Source of the DNA: Gymnorhina tibicen
Taxonomy: Eukaryota > Chordata > Aves > Passeriformes > Artamidae
Direction of reading: 5' to 3'
Assembly (NCBI GenBank): GCA_013399875.1
Contig: VXAZ01003464.1
Coordinates: 1-64,000 of the forward strand
Length of the DNA stretch: 64,000 bases
Shown here: in pieces, positions 1 to 12,500 of the stretch
Layout of the letters: every line of letters starts with the position of its first letter
How positions within the stretch are numbered: position 1 is the stretch's first letter
Translations under genes and position numbers: made by a program
Notes under the pieces: model-generated
Told to the model about the DNA's origin: nothing
Database searches by the model: none
What the model saw: only the letters and a program-made list of their open reading frames with translations

Positions 1-317
1 GAGGGACAGGGAAACACAATGTGGGTCTTAAGGGGATTTGAATTTTGGGTGAGAACAGTCTGTAATGTTGAATTATATAATACTGGTTGCTCAGTGACAC
101 TGCCAGTGTGTGCCATTAACTACCACAAACAATGAGTATGGAGTGCTCCAGATACACCAGTCATGAATTCCTGATGCAGCAACCAGCCAACAGCATACCA
201 GCCCTTCTGCCCTGGAAGACATCTAGGATGGATAGAACCCACAGCCATGGATTAAATGAACTCAACAGACACCTTGGAGGGGTGGCTATTCACTATGGAA
301 ATGATACCTGTGCTTTT
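1..317. other. Intergenic, nothing recognised
   Basis: No gene, repeat family or RNA signal that I can support. Confidence 0.5.
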
Positions 318-358
318 GTATCTATCTATCTATCTATCTGTCTATGTATCTATCTATC
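318..358. repeat. (TATC)n microsatellite
   Basis: About ten tetranucleotide units, mostly TATC with single-base variants (TGTC, TATG). Confidence 0.9.
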
Positions 359-787
359 GTTAGAAGGTGTCGGATCTGAGCATGATGTAGATAGTACAGA
401 ACAAGGGGTGGATAATGTCCTGGTTTTGGCCAGGACAGCATTCATTTTTTGCAGTAGCTGGGAGGGGTGTGGTTAGGGCCCAGATGTTATTCACCACCAT
501 CTCACATCATTGCTGGGGGTGGGGGGAAAGGAACTCTCTTCCAGGCAGAAGGGGTTCCTTCTGGTTGAGTAAACAAGGCGAATGGAATGGTCTGGTGTTA
601 TTTGTTGTCAGAAGCTTTTGTTCATTTTCTTATCTCCTTGTTGTTTCCAGTAAATTGTTCTTATTTCAACCTGTGATCTTTGCCTTTTGTGCCTCCAGTT
701 GGAAGCAAGGAGGGGAAGTGGCATGTGGTTTTAGCAGGAGTACTAACTTGGAGAATACCAACACGCCTGAACAAAGGGGAAATCATG

Positions 788-1863
788 CCTGACAAATATT
801 GTGACCTTCTATCATGGGGCTACAGCACTGGTGTATATGGGCAGAGCAACTGACACCATCTAACTGGACTTAGACAAAGCATTTGGCATTGTCTTGCACG
901 ACATCCTTGTCTCCAAACTGGAGAGACATGGATTTGATGGGTAGACCACTCTGTGGATAAAGAACTGGCTGGATGGCCACAGGTAAAGAGTTTTGGTCAC
1001 TGGCCCATTGTCCATGTGGAGACCAGTGATGAGTGAGGTCCCTCAGAAGTCTGTACTGGGGATGATACCGTTCAGTATTTTTGTTGGCAACATGGACAGT
1101 TGGATCAAATGGCACCCTCAGCCAATTTGCTGATGACACCAGAGGGAAGGGATGCCATCCAGAGGGACCTGGACAGGCTGGAGAGGTAGGGCCAATGCAA
1201 ACCTCATGAAGTTCAACAAAGCAAAGTACAAGGTTCTACACCTGGGTTGCAGCAATCTCACACACACCTATAGATTGGGTGGAGAAGTGATTGAGCAGCC
1301 CTGCAGAGAAGAACTTGGGGGTGGTGGTAGATGAAAAGCTCACCATGAGCTGGCAGTGAGTGCTCCCAGCCCAGAAACCAGTGGCCTGCATCAGAAGTGG
1401 CATGGCCAGCAGGTCAAAGGAGGGGGTTCTCCCCCTCTACTCTGCTCTTGTGAGACCCCACCTGGAGCGCTGCACACAGTTCTGGCATCCCCAACATAAA
1501 ATGGACATGAAACTGCTGGAGCAAGTCCAGAGGAGGCCACAAAGTTTATAAGAGGATTGGAGCACTTCCCTACAAAGACAGGCTGAGAAAGTTGGGACTG
1601 TTCTGCCTGGAGGAAGTTATTGGTTGGAGACTGAGAGACAACAGACATAAGTTGAAAAAAGAGATGCTCAGACTGGATATAAGAAAAATCTTTTACACCA
1701 TGAGGACAGTCAAACACTGGAACAGGTTGCCCAGAAAGGTTTTGCATCCTTATTCTTGGAAGGCTGAGAAAAATCTCTGATGGCCCTGCTTTGAGTAGAA
1801 TTTTGGATGAGTGATATCCAACCTGAACGAGTCCCTTCCAACCTGAATTAGTCTGATTCTATG
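788..1863 (+). mobile_element. CR1 LINE, 3' part of the reverse transcriptase ORF and 3' UTR
   Basis: Broken frames on the plus strand match the C-terminal part of CR1 pol in order. A region corresponding to a dACKAFDIVLHDIL-like motif lies near 870-910. NLMKFNKAKYKVLHLG follows near 1201-1255, then [13 protein letters not shown] near 1430-1470 and RLDIRKIFYTMRTVKHWNRL near 1672-1730. The copy ends in TGATTCTATG, the usual CR1 tail. Stops and frameshifts show it is an old, 5'-truncated, dead copy. Confidence 0.9.
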
Positions 1864-4676
1864 TATTGCATGTTCCCTGCTCTGAGGAAAGACTGACACA
1901 CTTGCTCTCATTGCCTGTGTCAGTATTTCTAATGAGATGTGGCATCAACTGCTCCAAGCTCTGATTTCAAGGTTAGAACCAGGCATAAGGCCCCCTGAAC
2001 GACACTGTGGACAAGCTCCCTAAGTGAGATACAGGCCAAAATCCAGCATCATTTAGACAACCGAGTGACAGTCTTGCTGCCAAGATTTTGCAGGAGCACT
2101 GTGACCCAAGGGCTCACTACTAGCATGATGTTGTGAAACAGGAGGTAGGAAGAGAATCAGTACTTCAAAAGGGACCTGGCTGAAAGCAAGCCCTGCCTCA
2201 GGCAGCATGAAGCCATAAGGCCAGATTGTAGCTCTCAGCAGAAGCTGGTACAAAGCAGAAATCACCAGCCCTATCCTGATGCTGCTGGAAGGGAGGCAGA
2301 GAAACCATGTTTAATTCTCTTATTTAAGTCCCTGAGGAACCAAGACCTTCATTCTGTGTTCTGTGATCTTTTTTGTCATTTACTTGGTTTGTCCTTCATC
2401 CTTTTGCCTTAGTTTGGTCTTTCTTGTTGTTGTTGTTTTCAAGCTGTGAAACAGATATGTTTGTGCAGTTAGAGCTGTGTACCCTTGTCCCTGTACCCTT
2501 GAGCCTCTCAGGCCAGAACAGCACCACAGACAAAGGTGTCCAGAAGGCACATGGTGCAGATGCAGGCAGGATGGACAGCATTAAAAAGGTATCAGGGGAA
2601 AGGAATGAAAGCTTTAGAGATATCCAAACCTTTGCCTTTAGTGAAAAAAAAAAAGAAAAAAAAGAAAAAGGTCTGCAGAGATAGTCCCATGACTTCTGAA
2701 ACTATGCACTCTTTGGACTGGTGACTGTCTCCCAGCTTTAATTGCTGGAGGACAGGAAAGGATTCCTGAGGGAGTGAGGGCATGTCATACGGCCACTGTC
2801 ATACAAAATCTAATGTTTATATAGCTCCAGGAGACCTTCTAGGGTGCTCTCTGTTCTAGGGCTTAGCCGCTGCTGGCAGCGCTGCTGCTGGGTCATTTTA
2901 AAATAAGTCTTGTCTTGCTGTGTGAATGTCAAACAGAAAGGCTCCTCCAAATTCTACCAGCTGGTAGACTATGCAAAGTGATGTGAACCAAGGGGCATAA
3001 GGCCTAGCTTTAAACATTTGCTCTTTAAGCCATAGCTCAATGGCTGACCAAAACCCTGATATGGGTCACTACTATCCAGGGAGACCTGTATCACCCACAA
3101 CCATGATGGAAAAGATTATTCTAAAATAGCACACTATGGCTTTTGCAGAAGAATTGGCTGTTTGTCTGTCTCATTTAGAAGATGACAGTGTTCTAGATTA
3201 TGCAATGTCCTATGTTACTCTAGAAGAGTTTTCTCCAATCTTCACAAATGGTTCTTTGAGTGACAAGATCCTGCAGGATCCTGGACTTGTATCTCTGAAT
3301 TCATGTAGTCACATAGGTCCTCTGCTGCAGGCCCAATATGGGACTGTATATCCCATTTTTCTAGTAGAGGTGGTTATACTAACCTTTTGTGATGCCTCCA
3401 TACTTCGCTACCTCCAGAGAAAGACTGGACAGTATAGTAGTGCAATGCTGTCTTTCTCACAGTGGTAGCAATTGTGAGTGGCCTGGACACAGGCAGCCCA
3501 AAATGGAGTCTGGAGCTCCAAGTTTTACACTGCTATAACAGCAAATTGAACAGTACCAGGGACTGGTCTCAGGTGTAAGAATTCAGTTGTCTACACTAGT
3601 TAATGGTTCAGGCCTTCCTCTGTGGGCTGTGGCCTGTGTCAGCTCACATGTCCCCAGGCAATGCACCAGCACAGCTCAGGAGTGAGCACGGGCGAGAACC
3701 TCCACTGCCATGGGCAGTCCGGACACATTTTGGAAGCAGACTGTGTGGACATGGCCAAGTAGTGGCCATCAAAATCTCTTAAGCTTGACACAGCTAGATC
3801 AGTGCAGTTTTGGGAGGGTAGAGGAGCCATGTCCCAAACAGGGCAGACTTAAATGCCCTCAGTGAGACAGAGAACTACAGTTCTATGACCACACAATGCT
3901 CTGTCTGACTCTGCAGTATGTGCATCGTCCTGGGGCCTCACTTTATGGTCCATCCTCAGCAGAGGCACCAGAAACAGGGAGAAGCTGCAAAGCTGTGCTA
4001 CAAATGCAAAGCAGAGGCTGAAAGCTGTGGTGGACACGCACTGTGGTGGAGTGCAACCTGGCTGGGATGGCCACAGCAGTGGATGGTGGAGATGAACTTG
4101 GGGCAAGCTGAGAGATGGAAGGGCAGTCAGAAGGATGATGGGGTAACTTTCAAAGCAATGCATGGCTTTCATATTCAGTATAGACATGACACTTCTGATG
4201 TAAAATTCCCAGAGACTAAAATGTTGCATGAAATTTGGGCTGCACCACTTGGTGTGCTGTCTTGTCTGAGATTTCATCCAAGACCTTCATGTGCCAGCTT
4301 CCCACCTGCCAAATCAGGGAAATAATCCCAGGGGCAGAGAAGTGCATGTTAGAAGGGACCTGCTCTGCAGCCCCAGCAGATGGTCCTGACAGTATGATTC
4401 CTGACTGCAGTTTGCTTGACCAGTACTTAAAGAATTCCAGAGACAGTGATGCCACATCCACCCCAACAACCTTAATTACTAAGAAAGTTTTCCTTGGTGT
4501 GTCATTTCATTCTCCCCTCTCTAACTTCCCATATCTTGTCACCAAGGAGTGAACCTTCTGGCTATTTTATGAGGTCCTCGTCATTCCACACTGGTACTAA
4601 CTATATTCTCCTGTTTCAGTTTATGCATGCAAAAAAATTAAATGACAGAAATATAAGATCAATAATTTTCATGCTA
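1864..4676. other. Intergenic, nothing recognised
   Basis: There is an A-rich run at 2645-2670. A 110-codon open frame at 3136-3468 (+) has an ATG in fair context but resembles no family I know and shows no splice or poly(A) context. I treat it as chance. Confidence 0.5.
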
Positions 4677-4682
4677 TTTATT
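4677..4682 (-). terminator. HTR1D: Candidate HTR1D polyadenylation signal (AATAAA)
   Basis: The plus-strand hexamer TTTATT reads AATAAA on the minus strand, about 700 bases past the HTR1D stop. It is the first canonical signal I see on that strand after the stop. That would give a 3' UTR of about 0.7 kb. Use is inferred. Confidence 0.35.
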
Positions 4683-5377
4683 TTGTAGTATTTCTGCACT
4701 GGCAATTCTATTCATGATAAAATGTGTAATAATTAATTCAAATAAATTGTCTTCTTTCTACAGTTCACCGAAAGCATAGCTTCAAATGCAGCATTTGTGA
4801 AATATCCACATAACTTACATCTGTGCTATGCCTCTCTGCCCTGCTGCTGATTAGAGTCAGGCTGTGTCACACATCTTCTAAAAAAGTTACAGCTTTTATC
4901 AGCTTCACATGGGTAAGATACATGCCATAGAAAATGTAAGTATCAGATCCTGCTCTCCAGAAACTTCCTCAGCCTACATAAATGGTTAATAAAATACAGC
5001 AGAAATACTAACATCTTGTAAATACACACACAGTTTCCTCCCATTAGGCTACAAAGCATCATAGAACCGGATAATGTGTCACCTCATCACACAAGACCAG
5101 CTCCCTGGTTCACACACATTCTCTCACTGCGAAGCTTATTTCATGTGTTGATCTTATATACAGACATGATCACTGCGGAGACCATGGACAAGTTCTGTTA
5201 TGGCATGTACAATCCCAAACAGAAAGTATCAAATTGGCAAGAAATTCCCAGTTACATGCACAGAACAGGGTAGCAGCAGAGATGGCAATTACCACTCCGT
5301 TCCTTAGGAATAAAAGCATGGAAAGTTTCAGGTAGGCTGTGAGATTGCACAAGGGTCAGTTACACAAGAGGAGAGTC

Positions 5378-6514
5378 TCAAGATGAACACTTTTTGAAAA
5401 GTATTAGTTTTTGGAAAGCCTGTTTAAATTCTTCATTAAAAGCTGTATAAATGACTGGATTGATTAATGAGTTTAGGTAACCCAACCAGGTAAAAAAGTC
5501 CAGTAGGATGGGATGAAACCAACAGGCATCTTGGCAGATTGGTAGGACTAGGGATGTGACAAAAAAAGGCAGCCAGCAGAAAATGAAAGCTCCCAGAATA
5601 ATGCCTAAAGTTTTGGTAGCTTTCCTTTCTCTTGCAGCAGAAATTCTTTTCCTTTCCAGCACACTATCTGCAAGTTTTATTTTAACATGACTGATAAATA
5701 CTGGGGATCCACCTGAATGGGAATGTCCTTCATGGAGGCTAGCATTAATGGAGCAGAGGGAAGACCCCGCAGAACCAGTAATCAGGTGTGCAGTAGTAAA
5801 ACGTTTCCCATATAATGAGGGTGGCTTCAGAATCCTGGATCGAGCTGCTACATAAATTCTACCATACAATATCAGGAGGAGCACGGTTGGGATGTAGAAA
5901 GCTCCACAAGTAGAATAAATTGTGTAGGAAATTTGATCTGTGTCTACAGTACACTTTGCAATTTCTTCATGAGCTTTCACTTGCCTCCAGAAAAATGGTG
6001 GCACAGAGATACTAATAGATATCATCCAGACCACGGCAATCATGAGGGCTGCTCGGCCAGCAGTCCGGCGTTTGGTGTATTCCAAAGCATCTGTGATAGC
6101 CCAGTATCTGTCCAGTGCAATAACACAGAGGTGTAGGATGGATGCTGTGCAGCATGTGATGTCTGATGACAACCAGATATCACACAGCAACTGGCCAAAG
6201 GCCCACGTATGGGTGACTGTGTAAGCAATGCTGACAGGCATTACGAGGACAGACACTAGAAGATCAGTCACTGCCAAAGAGCCAATGAGGTAATTTGCAG
6301 GTGTGTGGAGCTTTCTAGTCAGAAAAATTGTAATAACAACAAAAACATTTGCAAGGATTGTTGCCAAAGTTATAACAGACAGAAGGATTGACAGTGAAAT
6401 CTTCAGCCCTAAGAGTGTCCTTTCATCCCAAGACAGAGGTGTTTCAGTGAAATTTAATGATTTATTTGCTGAGCTCTGGAGAGAGAACTGTGCTGAATGG
6501 TTGTACTGAGTCAT
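5378..6514 (-). CDS. HTR1D: 5-hydroxytryptamine (serotonin) receptor 1D, complete single-exon coding region
   Basis: This is a class A Gi/o-coupled serotonin receptor at the plasma membrane, the 5-HT1D type known as a presynaptic autoreceptor that lowers cAMP. The frame gives 378 residues, against 377 in human by my recollection, with no break. I chose the ATG at 6514. The frame extends six codons upstream only to a GTG, which is not a normal vertebrate start, and the ATG leaves N-glycosylation sequons at N5, N17 and N21, as in mammalian 5-HT1D. Visible landmarks are D84 (2.50), C111 paired with C188 in extracellular loop 2, the amine-binding D118 (3.32), DRY at 135-137, CWLP at 313-316 with W314 (6.48), and NPVIY at 352-356. 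A possible palmitoylated Cys is at 376. The third intracellular loop reads [20 protein letters not shown], which is typical of 1D rather than 1B. TGA stop at 5378-5380. Identity as 5-HT1D is very likely and 5-HT1B is the only close alternative. Confidence 0.97.
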   Translation of the reverse strand: MTQYNHSAQFSLQSSANKSLNFTETPLSWDERTLLGLKISLSILLSVITLATILANVFVVITIFLTRKLHTPANYLIGSLAVTDLLVSVLVMPVSIAYTVTHTWAFGQLLCDIWLSSDITCCTASILHLCVIALDRYWAITDALEYTKRRTAGRAALMIAVVWMISISISVPPFFWRQVKAHEEIAKCTVDTDQISYTIYSTCGAFYIPTVLLLILYGRIYVAARSRILKPPSLYGKRFTTAHLITGSAGSSLCSINASLHEGHSHSGGSPVFISHVKIKLADSVLERKRISAARERKATKTLGIILGAFIFCWLPFFVTSLVLPICQDACWFHPILLDFFTWLGYLNSLINPVIYTAFNEEFKQAFQKLILFKKCSS

Positions 6515-6549
6515 CCTCTGCTCTGATTTCACCTTCCAGTGTAATCTTT
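6515..6549 (-). other. HTR1D: HTR1D 5' UTR part of the coding exon, with splice acceptor
   Basis: Reading the minus strand towards the ATG, a pyrimidine-rich run (TCTTTCTTCATTGTCCCAG) ends at 6550 and makes a strong 3' splice site. That leaves 35 bases of 5' UTR before the start codon. It suggests the receptor is encoded in one coding exon preceded by at least one non-coding exon. The site is seen in the sequence; its use is inferred. Confidence 0.6.
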
Positions 6550-9500
6550 CTGGGACAATGAAGAAAGATGCTCACTTTTTTTGATAAAATAGAATTTTTC
6601 ATACTTCGGTCCAACACTGAAGAAATATTAACTTCTTGAAAACTTCAGCTGACACAGTAGACGAGGTAGTCTCCTAAGCAAGATTTTCCATCACATCACA
6701 TCAATTACATCACTGTTAAAGCAAAATGTCACCCAGACACGAGTTTGATGTACGACAATGAAAACAATACTATAAGTGATGGGAATTTAGGTGGTTTTCA
6801 TCTTGAAGAAAACTAAATCATTCTTTATTATCTTTTTTTCACACCTCCTTTCTGACCTAATCTTCTGCAAAGCTGAATAAATCAGTACTGAAGGATAAGA
6901 GATGGAAAAGAAACATCTGGGCATGCAGTTGATGCCCCTTTGCTTGGGACAAAGCTACCCTCAAGAATATTTTCTTCTTCTCTCTAATAGCTGACTGTCA
7001 TGTTTTTGGTATTTACAAGGGACACTTTATTAGTAGAGTACCGAAGATATAAAACAATACTTCTGGATTCCTTCTGTAAACATAATTTCTGCTAGATTTG
7101 CAAATCAAGACTTCTTCAAGTACAGATCTCCATTTTCATTTATTTCTCCAGACTGTTCAGGTTTTCCCCTCAACCGTTAGTCTTCAAATGCTGAAGTCAG
7201 GTGTTGGGTACCAGACGCCAATGCATTGGCGCACATTATATAGCACAGTGTGCAATCTACCGGCTTCCCATATTTTTCCTTGGATTCACCCAGACTGGAT
7301 TTCCTGAAGTCTTCAAAAACCTCAAGGAAACATCCTAAGACATTTCCTTCAGGCCTTTCACTCACTTTCACCCATGAGTACCGGAATCTCACTTACATTG
7401 TGCCAGCCCACCCCTTCTTGAAAGAGATCCTGAATGTGGGTCATGAATGGCTTTGAAGTGTGCTATGAGGGCTACAAGGAGAAACACTGAACTTGTCCAA
7501 GGAGATAATCACCAGGCCAGCCTTCTCCCAACCATCGAGGAGAAGTGCCTCTCTCAGTCATCGCTGGTACTGATTCATGCCATCCAACACAGAATGGAGA
7601 GTCACTTGGTTGGGAATCTGTGAAGCAAGAGGAGCATATATTCTACATGAAATATTAGCACTTTGAAGTCAAACAGCCTCTCTTAAGCTCCTAAATCCTA
7701 ATATAAGAATCAACACTTTTCAGTTTGGTGTGTTTGATTTTTTATATACAACCACCTTCTGTGAGTCAAACATTTTCAGACATGCTTTTTCTTTTGAGGT
7801 GTACTTTTCCAATAAGGGGACATAGAACAGTCTCATATTTCACACTAGACTATTACTTTCTTGAATTTTTTTTTCCAGGATGGGAAAATCCCTTCCTAAT
7901 GGCCATTTTGTGATACTGAGCAAAGGTTCAATTTATAAGAATTTTTGAACATAAAAATGTTTATAGTGACCAAAGCCCATCAAATCCAGTCACCAGTCTC
8001 TGGCAATGGTCCATACATTCAACTCAACCCTTTTGCCTTTTTTCTGATGCTTTCCCAATGCTGATACTTTTTTTTGGAGACAGAGACCAGAACCACAAAC
8101 AGCTGTAGCTTTAGATTTATACTTCAGCATAATAGTGTTTTCTGTTCTCAGTTTATTTCCTAATGATTTCTGAGAAGTACTTTGCTATTTGAATCATTGC
8201 ATAGCACTGATCTGACATTTCCACAGAGCAGTCCCAATTAATGTAATTCCAAATACCTGGAGTGGTAATAGCAGCTTTTTTTCCCTGTCTGCTCAGTTGC
8301 TGCATCTGTGAGTATTGTATTCCTTCTCCGACTTTTTAACTAAGGCTCTTTGCACCTCTGCACAGTCAGTCCTTGTCTTTAATACGCCGAGGCGCTTTGT
8401 TTCATCATCAGATGTCATCACCACACTATTCATGGACTTTCCAGATCACTCAAAGTGTCTTGAGAGTCTAAGTAATTGTATCAGTTGGACTTCGCTCAGT
8501 CCATATACTCATCAGCTTTTCTTAATTAATTTAACAGATTGGTGAAGCATAACTTACTTTATTAAACTCTGAACTTCGACTGTTACCCAAATCACCATAT
8601 TTACTATGTGTACAATAATACATTGTTTCTTGTAATTTCTGCCAACTGGCTGTAGGTACAGATGTCAGATTATGGCTCAGCAGTTACCCAGATCTCTTTG
8701 GGAAGTAGCACCATAGTGGTTCTCTTGCAGTTGGCAGGTGTAGAGCTGACCCCTGCTGCTGCTACCATTGCACTTCGAGTTGCATCGAACCCTCTAGCTT
8801 AGCACTGTCTGATAGTAAAATTTTGTTGTTGTTCCCTTTGGCCGGAAATAAAGGTTCCACTTGTAAATATCCCCCAATTTCCCTTTAGTGAATAGGGATG
8901 CTGAAGTTAATCTTGTTTCTCTGTAAGGAATTTCCTTTATCTTTTTTTTTTCCATACCTTTACCATCCCTTTAACTCTCTGACACAGTAATAGGTCATTT
9001 CAGTGCTCTCACTTTTAGAGTCTAAGAAATCTCTTACCTGAATACTGGGCTGATCGCACACCCCACAAAGGAGAAAATCTAAACCAAAACCATCAGACAG
9101 ACTTATTAGCACTATTAAAGAAAATGACTAGATTACCTGAAAACCAAAGCCAAGTCCAGCCTTTATTTCACTTACTGAAAAAAGGGATATCAAGCCTTTC
9201 CCATATATTGTAACAGTTTTTTATCTCTGTTACAACAATTCTAGCAATGTGAACTAAAGTGAACTGCACCTCACCCACCCACCTGTACATGAACAAGCCT
9301 ATTAGTAGTCCTACTGCTTCCACCAGCTTGCAGTCACTGTGGGGAAAAAATAAAACTGATGTGAAACATGGTATTTGCAGTCCAATGAAGTAGTCTAGAG
9401 TTCAAATAAATTATATATCTTCGAAATACCAGTAAACAAGCAACCCAACACTGGGAGAAAGTCATACTGAAACCAAACACATACTGCATTACTGAATTAA

Positions 9501-12500
9501 TTTTTATAAATAAATGATGTTTTCCTCTAATGTGATCACCAAAGGGAAAGAACCAGTGTTTTACAAAAATGCTCCAAGTCAGGTATTTATCATGTACTCA
9601 GGAAGAGTTAACATCTAGACAAAATGAACATATTCCAAATAATTTAGTATTTCAACAAAGTTACCTTTTACTCAACAAAAGAATGATAAATAGAGGTAAA
9701 TTATTTTCCTGTTAAAAAGAAAAAGAAATGACGTTTGTGTAAACTACAGATACTGAAGAAAAATAACATTGAATGACAAGCAGTCATTAAGTCAAGTACA
9801 AGGTCATACACATAACTGCCCATTAAGGAAAGCAGAACACAAATGCACAGACATTACACATCCTGAAACACCAGAGCCCACCAGAGCCCTAATCCTTCCA
9901 GGAGTAGGAAGTAGCCATCCAGCATGTTTCCTGAAAGCAAAGGGACATGCTGCCTGGACAGGATGCACATGGTCTGTGGAGCCTGAGGAGCACTGGGCAG
10001 AACCTGGTTGTTGAGGAATACATTTAGTGCCAGTAGCTCAGGGCTCAGCTGCAGTGCCAGCTGCAGGTTGAGCTCTTGTAAGTGATAGCTCCTTCAAGAC
10101 ATGAGACTCTGCCATGGGAAACCTGATGTTGAGCTGGTGAGGAAACCAGGTCTGACTGTGTGAGTGTGGGGGTGTAGCTGCGAAGGGGCTTCGGTGGCAT
10201 TCGGTGGTGTGAGTGTGACTGCCAGAGTGGCTCCTGGATGATCAGACAGGGAAGTTTCCTTAATACTGGTGATATTATCACCTCGAGGTAAGATAGCATT
10301 ATTGCCTCCCGTGTGTGCCATTCACAGGCTGGGTCATTGCATGTGGTAGCAGTGCAGCCTGCAGGCAGCTGTGTGCGCAGCTTGGGAGGCATCGGCCTGC
10401 GACAGCCCTCTGGCCCTGCCAGGCAGGGCATGGCAGGTTTGTCACCCACACTTCACAGGACAGCAATCCTCTCAGGTGCCTTGGCTGCATCAGCACTGTG
10501 CTTGGTCCGTGTTTCCTTGGGCTTCACCTGGTGCTCTTGGCCATGGAGTGTGGATATTTTTTTCACTTCAAAGTGCCTGAAATAAATTGAAGGTGATGTC
10601 ACAGCCAACCAGAGTGAGGATTTCACAGCACAGCACAAGTGACATGCAATGCCAAGCTGGAGCAAGCCACAGTGTTGTGTTGGACGTTTGCAGGCAAGAC
10701 TTGCTAAAGAGCAGTCAGGAACAGCACAGAGCAAAGGAGGGCACACCCGTCCTTGGTTTATCTGTGCTACTGTCCCCAGCAGTTTATCCACACTACTGTC
10801 CCTGTGGATTGTCCACACTACTGCACTGAATGGTGTGCTGGTTTGGCAGTCAAAGGAAGATGGGGCAAATACAGACCCATGCAGTGAGGATGAGAAACCA
10901 AGGCATAGAGTGAGCCTGGGCTGAAGATACGTGACAGTGATGATACAACCACAGCAAGCAGCACTTTGTCACAGGAAAGAGCATTTAAATGGAGAGACAA
11001 TTCCAGACATTGCAGTGCTATTTAACTTAGCAGAAAGCTTAGCTCAGGGTCTGGAATGTGAAGCAAGGTCATGTCCAATGTGAAAAGAGAACACACTTTA
11101 GCTGTTGGTGATAACACTAGCACTGCTTCACAGTTCAGGGTCCTCACTTAAAACCAGGTACTTAGGAAAAGGTGCTTTGTGTTTCAGCTCTGCAGTTGGA
11201 GAGCAAGGGCAAGGTGGCAGGGGAGGGTCTCTATGAGAAAAAACTGAGCACCAGGTGTGCCAAGGCAGGTACTCTGACAGGCAGAAAGCTGGGTGGCACC
11301 AGGAGCTCCTTAGGACCAAGCCATCAGGTGGGCTCTGGGCACAGAGCTGCAGAGATTGCCCAGATTACCAGAGGTGCTCTGTCCTAAGGGTGAACAAAGT
11401 CCTGATACATTTCTGTCCCTTCTGGAGCACAGCAATTACTGGAGAGTGCGGAAATTCCTGTAGACCATAATTTCATAGTGCAGCTGACACACTTTCCGAG
11501 CATGCTGGACTGCTAAGAGAAGGCTTTGATGCACCCCTGCAGAACTGGGCTGGAGCGGGATAAATAATGTATACAAAACCAGGTATGTTGAAATAAAAAT
11601 ACAGAATTTACTCTTTCACTAAATAGAACAGAAAAAAAAAAGGAAAATTACTTAAAATGTCCTTTAATAAGTTGCACATTTCCTTAAAGTTCACACTGAA
11701 GTTAGAGGAATTAGGGAATTCATTTTCTTCTCTTGAAGCTGGAGAATTCCAAAGGGATGGCTGAGAACAGAGCTAAAGTTCAGCAAACTACTGAAAATTC
11801 ATTTTGTAACTGATTCTCACTTTTCATTTAAATGTAGAATCCACTAAATAGACCAAGTCTATTCTGTCATGCTGAAAACATGGTCAGCAGTGAAGCTGCT
11901 TCCAATGAGAGCCAACAGCAGGTGGCCAGAAGGCCCCCTGCAGGACAGGAGGTGGCACTCTGGCCAAGAGGAACCCCTCTGAAGGCCCATTTCAGAGCAA
12001 AACTCAAAAGAAGGAGCAAGTTTTGAATAAGTTCTTGCATATTTGGGACAATGACTCAAGCATGCATTATAGAGTAGGTATGGAGTCCACCTTGAAGACA
12101 AAAGCCCTGTTCAAACCACATGAAATACATTTAGAATTAGCTCTAGAAATCTGCCCATCCAGAGATCATAACCAAAACAGAATGCAGCTCCTGGGAGAAA
12201 ACGAGGCAACGCTATAGTGTATTGCACTGAAAAATCAAAGGTATAGTCCATGTAAATTCTGTTTGCACCAGAATTTCTGGTCAAGCCCAGCAGCAGCTGG
12301 GCCCTTTAGGGCTGAGCATCTCTCTTCACTGCCAGTGAGGGGAGCTGGTAGAGAAGAGTTCATATTTCTGGAAAAGTATACCTGACACTGCGAGTGTTCA
12401 CTCCAGCACAGCTCATGCAGCATGGCTAGATGTCTAATCTGCTAGGATCATTGTGACTATTTCCAAGTAAATCAGGCATGCCTATTTTGTTCGTTTGATA

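Noticed and set aside
1391..1747. Antisense 118-residue frame over the CR1
   Set aside because: Shadow frame of the CR1 pol region.
3136..3468. 110-residue frame with an ATG in fair context
   Set aside because: No recognisable family, no splice or poly(A) context, and such lengths are expected by chance.
6515..6532. Six-codon upstream extension of the HTR1D frame
   Set aside because: It begins at GTG, not ATG. The ATG at 6514 gives the family length and conserved sequon positions.
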